Assembly: GCA_964654125.1 (NCBI GenBank)
Contig: CAZZGG010000016.1
Span: forward strand, 1 to 37,787
DNA from: JAAYBY01 sp964654125
Lineage (GTDB): Bacteria; Bacillota; Clostridia; Saccharofermentanales; UBA5734
DNA length: 37,787 nt
Direction: 5' to 3'
A program made the translations under genes and the position numbers. A model generated the notes under the pieces. The model was given only the letters and a program-made list of their open reading frames with translations, ran no database searches and was not told where the DNA came from. Below, piece by piece: positions 32,987-37,787 of the stretch. Within the stretch, counting starts at the first letter, position 1. Every line of letters starts with the position of its first letter.

Positions 32987-35200
32987 TTACTCTCCTTCAT
33001 GCCCAGACAGCACTGCAACAATATCTGCTGCAGTGATCATTTCACTTTGCAGTAAGCGCTGATACAGGAGCTTGAATGGTTCGGCAAAACTCTCGCCAGC
33101 GCGCATCCGGACCAGTATCTGCTCCAGCTCAGCCTGCTCCTTTTGGGTTAAGGGTGTTTCCGCCACATATTGTCCCTTGACAGAGTGTCTGATTGAGCCA
33201 GCAAAATCATTGCGTAGCAGGTCTTCATAATATGTGATCATATCCTGATTTTGTTTAGACCAATCCTCATTAGCCAAGTGAAGGTACATACTGAGCCAGG
33301 CTGCATAGTTTTGTGTTGAGGCAAATGTGACATCAACTGGATAACCAGCACATGGTGTTAGCAGGTAAGCCACAGCCATTTTTGCCTTGACCTCGGTTGA
33401 TTGTTGGTACTCGATCTGAGCTTGACCGAACTGCTTCCTGCGCAAAACTGTTGCAGAGCTATCGCCATACTGACGAATCTCCCATTCATCACCCCATGAA
33501 TATGGCTCTTGAGGAGGCAAAAATGCATTGACTAGAGGGCAGGGAATCTGCACAAGCGCGATAACCTGCGGCTTTTTTGGTTGATGGATAGCATCCATCT
33601 GTTCGCACAGATCAAGCAGTGAATCATAGGCATCCAGTAGGGCGTCAATACCCCAATTGGCATAATTGTATTGACTGGCTGGAACATATATATCAGTTGC
33701 CCGGTGCCTATAATGAACCATGCCGGAATATAAGGACACACCATTGCTGGATGCCCCTTTATATACGCCATCTTCAACCGCCGCCAGGTTTGTATACAGA
33801 TGCCCTGGTCCTTGGTAGGCCAGAGTATAGTTCACCAGATCACCCCGTTGCCAGTCCTCTATAAAAAAAGCTTCAGCCTGACTGTCTTTATAAAAGTCAT
33901 GATAAATCTTGATACCAGGCCAAGGAATCCATGGGAAAGCGCGGTTGAATTGAATGGTGCTTTCATTGGCTGGATAGATGGGCAGACTGTAACCATGATA
34001 ACGAAAAACAAAGTTGATCTGTTCACCAGCCTGCTTGCTAGTGGGAAAATAAACCATTAGGCCATCATGATTACGCTCTATTGTCGCCACTTCCCCATCC
34101 ACCAGAACCTCATCTAGCACCAAGTCAGAGTAGAGTGTAAAAGACTGACCTTGCACTGATTTGTTTAGTTGCGCCTGCATTCTGACTACTGCTTTAATCC
34201 CTTGGCTTGTGCTATCTAGATCAATGTCTGTTGCGATCAGGTCAATGTGCTTTTCCAAAGGATAATCAGCCAGGCTGACTGGCAGGCCTGCTTGATAAGC
34301 CAAATGTTTATCTGTGACATAGCTTTGCACAGCATCAGGGTCGGCAAAACACTTGTAAAAAACTGCATAATTCAGGCCGATTACAAACAAAAAGCTAATG
34401 AAGCTAATACCAAGAGTGACCTTAACAAATAAGCGCTGATATTTTTGTGGCCGTGTCACAACAAACTTGGCTGCATAAGCAGCAAGAAAAAAAGCGCTGC
34501 AGAAAACTAACAGCCCTAGACGGATCAGCCAAAATGGTTTTTCGATTGGTGCACCGGCCATAAAATCGCCTAGCAAATGAAAGTTAATAATCCCCAGATT
34601 CATCATGTTTAGTAAAAAGCCGGCTTCACTGAAAGCGATTATCTGAACATAGGCAAAAATCTCCGCAAATAAAGTCGACAGCACCAGCCAGACCAACATG
34701 GCGGGCAGATAGACGCTTCTTTTCCTGTTAATTTGCGCAATAAAGAGCCCCCATGCAGCAAAGAACCAACAGGGTAGAAAATAAAGTAGTATGATATAAG
34801 CTAATGTCTGATTAATCCACAAAGTTGGTGCCTTATCAATTTTCATGCGTACCAGACAGCCTAGCATGATCATAATAGTTACCACAAAATCAAAAAACCC
34901 AAGCACCAACAATTGATTGAACGGGAAAATCCAAGCATTTTTAGAGTAAACAGCGATCATATCATCCATTTGGGCCCGCCGCTGTTCTCTTCTTAATTCG
35001 ATTCCCATCATCATAAAAATAAGTGTGAGCATGATCTGAGCGTAAGCTGTCATATGTAGAGCCACAGCAAGCTGACGCCGATAGACCAGATAGTAGTTGA
35101 TGATGGCTAAAGCTACTCCAAGGGCCAGCATAATCAGCCAGATCACTTTACGTGTAAAAAACTGGCTAAGCAACTGAAAGGTCAACAAGAACTGCCTCAC
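32987..35200 (-). CDS. Large ABC permease with extracytoplasmic M1-peptidase-like domain, copy A
   Basis: 737-residue protein. Seven membrane helices are predicted at about 18-38, 51-67, 95-115, 130-154, 163-188, 225-243 and 260-280. Positive residues concentrate in loops 68-94, 155-162 and 244-259, so the N-terminus is inside and the last 450 residues are outside the cell. The outer part has a beta-sandwich-like beginning (LYSDLVLDEVLVDGE, FVFRYHGYSLPIYPANES) and a helical end, the layout of M1 aminopeptidases, but no HExxH zinc motif is present, so it would bind rather than cut. Start is GTG 35200 with AGGAGA five bases upstream. First gene of the minus-strand array; divergent from padR. 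Confidence 0.75.
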   Translation of the reverse strand: MRQFLLTFQLLSQFFTRKVIWLIMLALGVALAIINYYLVYRRQLAVALHMTAYAQIMLTLIFMMMGIELRREQRRAQMDDMIAVYSKNAWIFPFNQLLVLGFFDFVVTIMIMLGCLVRMKIDKAPTLWINQTLAYIILLYFLPCWFFAAWGLFIAQINRKRSVYLPAMLVWLVLSTLFAEIFAYVQIIAFSEAGFLLNMMNLGIINFHLLGDFMAGAPIEKPFWLIRLGLLVFCSAFFLAAYAAKFVVTRPQKYQRLFVKVTLGISFISFLFVIGLNYAVFYKCFADPDAVQSYVTDKHLAYQAGLPVSLADYPLEKHIDLIATDIDLDSTSQGIKAVVRMQAQLNKSVQGQSFTLYSDLVLDEVLVDGEVATIERNHDGLMVYFPTSKQAGEQINFVFRYHGYSLPIYPANESTIQFNRAFPWIPWPGIKIYHDFYKDSQAEAFFIEDWQRGDLVNYTLAYQGPGHLYTNLAAVEDGVYKGASSNGVSLYSGMVHYRHRATDIYVPASQYNYANWGIDALLDAYDSLLDLCEQMDAIHQPKKPQVIALVQIPCPLVNAFLPPQEPYSWGDEWEIRQYGDSSATVLRRKQFGQAQIEYQQSTEVKAKMAVAYLLTPCAGYPVDVTFASTQNYAAWLSMYLHLANEDWSKQNQDMITYYEDLLRNDFAGSIRHSVKGQYVAETPLTQKEQAELEQILVRMRAGESFAEPFKLLYQRLLQSEMITAADIVAVLSGHEGE

Positions 35201-35553
35201 ATTTTTCTCCTGTCTGATTGTACTTAGTGATTAGCAAATCGTGCACCAGTCTCAGCAATAAAATTACCAGTATCTCCTGGGGGATAACGCAAAAACTGGA
35301 GCTTGATCTATCACCCCTATACTCTAGTTGCTCACTATACTTTTACTCATCCAACAACACTCTTGACCTTGTTACTTGGCAATCATCTAGAATTGAATAA
35401 GCTGCATCTCCCAGCTAAATTTTTCCCTTATCTGAAACAAGCCGCTAGCTGACAAAAACATCGATTGTATTACATTTCTAATCAAGAACACAGGCTATTT
35501 CATTTTTCTAGAGCTAGTCTACCTTCAGGATACACTTATAATATACTTTGTCA
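35201..35553. other. Divergent control region between the ABC array and padR
   Basis: About 400 bases without a gene separate the large permease from padR. Several AT-rich -10-like strings occur on the minus strand (for example TATAGT-type sequences near 35333-35341), but none has a matching -35, so the array's promoter is unresolved. A plus-strand TATAAT lies at 35537-35542. Confidence 0.4.
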
Positions 35554-35580
35554 ACAATACTATTCGTGATATAGTATTGT
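35548..35580 (+). promoter_or_regulatory. padR promoter overlapped by a perfect palindromic operator
   Basis: ACAATACTAT (35554-35563) and ATAGTATTGT (35571-35580) form a perfect 10-base-arm inverted repeat with a 7-base spacer. A weak promoter, TTGTCA (35548-35553) - 16 bases - TATAGT (35570-35575), is covered by it. This is the expected layout for PadR autorepression. Confidence 0.7.
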
Positions 35581-35623
35581 CCACTAGAACTATTTAGCGT
35601 TTAATATGTTTGAGGCGATAAAA

Positions 35624-35974
35624 TTGAGTATTTCACAAAATCTAAAACGAGGCACAGCAGAGCTACTCCTGTTAGCCTTAATCCTAGAAGGTGAGACCTA
35701 CGGCTATGAATTATCACAAGAACTCTTAACCAGAAGCCGGGGTCAATTTGTCCTGCAGGAAGGTTCCTTGTATCCGACCTTGTATCGCTTGGAAAAAAAA
35801 GGCTACATTACATCACGCCAAGTAACTTTAAAGAAGAGTAAGCGGTTTCGTGTTTACTATCAGATAACAGCTGAAGGAAAACAATACTATCTTAATATCA
35901 AGCGTGAATATATTGCCATCAACCAAGGGATCTTTAGTGTTCTCGGGCTGAAAGGACTGGATGAGCATGAATAG
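35624..35974 (+). CDS. PadR-family transcriptional repressor
   Basis: 116-residue winged-helix regulator. The sequence LKRGTAELLLLALILEGETYGYEL at the start and EGSLYPTLYRLEKKGYI in the recognition region are the standard PadR core, followed by YYQITAEGKQYY. I choose TTG 35624, which has GAGG eight bases upstream and gives the normal PadR N-terminus, over ATG 35606, which has no ribosome site. PadR proteins typically repress adjacent ABC-exporter genes and release on drug, peptide or stress signals. It faces away from the ABC array and has a palindrome over its own promoter. It overlaps the next gene by 14 bases. Confidence 0.9.
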   Translation: MSISQNLKRGTAELLLLALILEGETYGYELSQELLTRSRGQFVLQEGSLYPTLYRLEKKGYITSRQVTLKKSKRFRVYYQITAEGKQYYLNIKREYIAINQGIFSVLGLKGLDEHE

Positions 35975-36401
35975 TTTAGAAATGCCAGGGCTAAAATATT
36001 ATTATAAGCAGGTTAGAAAAAGCCTTACTGCTCCCCAAGCTGAAAAAGACCGCATCATTGATATGCTTAAAAGTAACGTTATAGAATATCTTGCCGTGCA
36101 TGCAAATGCAGGTGTTGCGGATATTATAGATCATTTTGGAAAACCTGAAATGTTTCAGTTTGAATATCTAGCAACTTTGGATGATTGGGAAATCAATCGA
36201 AAAGTTCGGTTGCAGAACTCTTTCAGAAAATGGTTGATTACGCTTGCACTAGCACTTGTAGTTCTTCTAGCAATTATCTGCATCTGGCTAACTATTGAAA
36301 AAGCAACTGGACTGAGATTGAGAATCAGACCCAAGTTGCTCACTACAAGTACAGTAGCATTCCTGAAGCAGGCCTTGTTGCTGACTAACGGGCCCAACTA
36401 A
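35961..36401 (+). CDS. PadR-partner membrane protein (HAAS/DUF1700-like), probably truncated by the IS
   Basis: 146 codons. The N-terminal 70 residues form a small helical domain (YYYKQVRKSL, EKDRIIDMLKSNVIEYL, IIDHFGKPEMF) that matches the HAAS/DUF1700 layout commonly encoded right behind padR. One membrane helix follows at about 89-112. After WLTIEKATG the tail becomes basic and atypical (LRLRIRPKLL), which I read as translation into insertion-sequence DNA. A short frame after the IS (37693-37785) could be its lost end. AAAGGA lies five bases before ATG 35961. Confidence 0.65.
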   Translation: MSMNSLEMPGLKYYYKQVRKSLTAPQAEKDRIIDMLKSNVIEYLAVHANAGVADIIDHFGKPEMFQFEYLATLDDWEINRKVRLQNSFRKWLITLALALVVLLAIICIWLTIEKATGLRLRIRPKLLTTSTVAFLKQALLLTNGPN

Positions 36402-37690
36402 AAAAATCGGCCAGACTGGAGGGGGGCGCTAGATGCAATATAAGTTTGCACCACTCCATACACTGGCGGCTATTTTCGGCTGTATAGAAGATCCGCGCGA
36501 TAACAGAGGCACACATCATAAGCTGCTGGATATTTTCATACTGGCAGTCTTTGGTCTTTTGTGGGGGCATACCGACTTTACCAATCTGGCACTTGAGCTA
36601 AAGTACCATGAGGCCTATTTTACTGAGCTTTTGGGACTTGTGAATGGTATACCCTCACATGACACATTCAGTGCAGCATTCAGCATAATAGATCCAGCCC
36701 AGTTTCTTGAATGTTTCATCCAGTGGATAGTAGACCTGACCGACCCGGAAGGTAAACATATAGCACTGGACGGCAAGGCAGTGCGGGCAGCATGCGAGAA
36801 AGTCTACTGCAAGAAAGTGCCAGTCCTGGTCAATGCCCTTATGGTGGATAGCGGTATCTGCCTGGGCCAGCTGAAGGTGGCAGCCAAGAGCAATGAAATC
36901 AGGGGAATTCCAGATTTATTAGCCTGGCTGGATCTGGAAGGATCAGTGGTGACGACAGATGCGATTGGCTGCCAAAAGAGCAGCACAGAGCTGATTATCC
37001 AAAAAGGAGCCGACTTTGTTTTGCCAGTCAAAGACAACCAGCCTAATCTACATCAGGATATTAGACTGGAGCTGGAATCAGTCATAGCCATGCAGAAGGT
37101 GGAGGCAGAAGCAGTCCAAAAATTTGCTCGAAAAGGCCTAACAGTGGACCATCCACTGAGTGATCAACTGAGCATCCACCAGGATTACAGCTGCAAGCAA
37201 AATCAGGGCTGGATGGAACGCAGGACTTATTATGTTTACAATGATCCAGCCAGCATCCTCAAGGAAGAATGGCCGCATGTCGCAGCGCTAGGCATGGTTA
37301 TAAGGGAACGGCTAGTCATCCAGCGCCAAGCAGACGGTCAAATAAAAGAAGAAGATGCCACAGTGGAAGTGGAGAGTTATATCATCAGCAAAAAAATGCA
37401 GGCTGAAGAATTTGCCTGTTACTCGCGCGGAAAGCGAACCGAAAGCAGCTTGCACTGGGTCTTAGACGATGTATTAAGAGAAGACCGTTGTACAGCCAGG
37501 AAGACTCATGCGATAAAAAACATTGAGGTGATGCGCAAGATAATTTATAATCTGCTCAAACTGGATCCAGCAGTAGCAGGCATGTCTGTCAGGGCCAAGC
37601 AGGTTTACTACCGCAACAACCCGGCTGCAGTGTGCAGACTTTTGTTTGAAGTTATACCTGGCAGGTAAGTAAGCAACCCTAAATCTGATT
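36323..37690 (+). mobile_element. ISAs1-family insertion sequence
   Basis: The element carries one complete transposase gene. Imperfect inverted ends are suggested by AATCAGA..GTTGCTCACT at 36323-36344 on the left and, on the opposite strand, AATCAGA..GTTGCTTACT at 37690-37669 on the right, giving about 1.37 kb, normal for ISAs1 elements. I could not find a convincing target-site duplication, so the exact ends are uncertain. Confidence 0.5.
36433..37668 (+). CDS. ISAs1-family (DDE) transposase
   Basis: 411 residues, full length for the family. The N-terminal associated domain (FGCIEDPRDNRGTHHKLLDI, NGIPSHDTFS) is typical of ISAs1/H-repeat proteins. The catalytic triad is visible: D113 in IALDGKAVR, D176 in VVTTDAIGCQ and E350 in HWVLDDVLREDR, followed by the conserved NIEVMRKIIYNLLKLD. 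GGAGGGG lies about nine bases before ATG 36433. No interruption is seen, so the enzyme is probably active. Confidence 0.93.
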   Translation: MQYKFAPLHTLAAIFGCIEDPRDNRGTHHKLLDIFILAVFGLLWGHTDFTNLALELKYHEAYFTELLGLVNGIPSHDTFSAAFSIIDPAQFLECFIQWIVDLTDPEGKHIALDGKAVRAACEKVYCKKVPVLVNALMVDSGICLGQLKVAAKSNEIRGIPDLLAWLDLEGSVVTTDAIGCQKSSTELIIQKGADFVLPVKDNQPNLHQDIRLELESVIAMQKVEAEAVQKFARKGLTVDHPLSDQLSIHQDYSCKQNQGWMERRTYYVYNDPASILKEEWPHVAALGMVIRERLVIQRQADGQIKEEDATVEVESYIISKKMQAEEFACYSRGKRTESSLHWVLDDVLREDRCTARKTHAIKNIEVMRKIIYNLLKLDPAVAGMSVRAKQVYYRNNPAAVCRLLFEVIPGR

Positions 37691-37692
37691 AG

Positions 37693-37785
37693 GACTTGTT
37701 TCCTGTTTTGGTTTTTTTCAGCCTTGATACAGTTGGTAGCGGCAGGGTAAAGTACAGAGAAAACGGCAATGAAACTACAGAATAA
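37693..37785 (+). pseudogene. Possible displaced 3' end of the PadR-partner gene
   Basis: Beyond the transposase a short frame reads DLFPVLVFFSLDTVGSGRV... and ends ENGNETTE-stop (TAA 37783-37785), with no start codon or ribosome site. A hydrophobic stretch followed by a polar, acidic tail is what a severed end of the membrane protein at 35961 would look like. This is inference; the fragment is short and at the window edge. Confidence 0.3.
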
Positions 37786-37787
37786 AC

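Noticed and set aside
36315..37700. Target-site duplication for the IS
   Set aside because: Compared flanks at the proposed ends show no matching 8-10 base direct repeat, so none is reported.

Overview
The window looks like chromosomal DNA of a Gram-positive anaerobe, most likely a member of the Bacillota close to Clostridia. This is an inference from strong GGAGG-type ribosome binding sites, SigA-like promoters, lipoprotein signals, a PadR regulator, a flavodiiron protein (oxygen or NO detoxification in anaerobes) and a possible catabolite-repression operator. No rRNA, tRNA or CRISPR array was seen. The left two thirds is GC-richer and gene-dense; the right third (from about 24.2 kb) is visibly more AT-rich, holds decayed sequence, duplicated genes and an insertion sequence, and reads as an accessory region.

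Layout. 1-105: tail of an unidentified gene. 298-2613: GH38 alpha-mannosidase. 2676-4858 (minus): NfeD-type membrane serine protease and an overlapping sugar isomerase/epimerase-like TIM barrel. 5075-8515: operon of a DUF488 protein, a PAS/GGDEF/HD-GYP cyclic-di-GMP enzyme and a ZIP metal transporter. 8520-9440 (minus): nucleoside hydrolase. 9637-12386: a three-gene ABC importer (lipoprotein, permease, ATPase) with a good promoter. 12541-13935: neutral-ceramidase-like hydrolase. 14064-15245 (minus): flavodiiron protein. 15390-19054 (minus): an OmpR-type response regulator, its histidine kinase and a lipoprotein made of six PepSY repeats. Matching tandem boxes in front of the regulator and in front of the lipoprotein suggest that the regulator controls itself and the lipoprotein. 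19372-24203: a large glycosidase-like protein, an FAD-dependent oxidoreductase and a URO-D-like protein, with a tnpB relic in between; probably carbohydrate or glycoside catabolism.

The most unusual part is 24738-35200, all on the minus strand. Two paralogous copies of a three-gene ABC module (a very large permease with seven predicted membrane helices and a roughly 450-residue extracytoplasmic domain, an ATPase, and a small permease) flank an ECF sigma factor, a membrane anti-sigma-like protein and a PepSY-like membrane protein. The upstream copy is intact; in the second copy the large permease is split by what looks like a single-base deletion. Divergently, at 35624, lies a PadR repressor with a 10-bp-arm palindrome over its promoter, followed by a membrane protein of the kind that partners PadR. 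An ISAs1-family element sits right behind and may have cut that membrane protein gene in two. Together these form a candidate envelope-stress or peptide-resistance locus with two layers of control (PadR and ECF sigma) that I cannot match to a named system.
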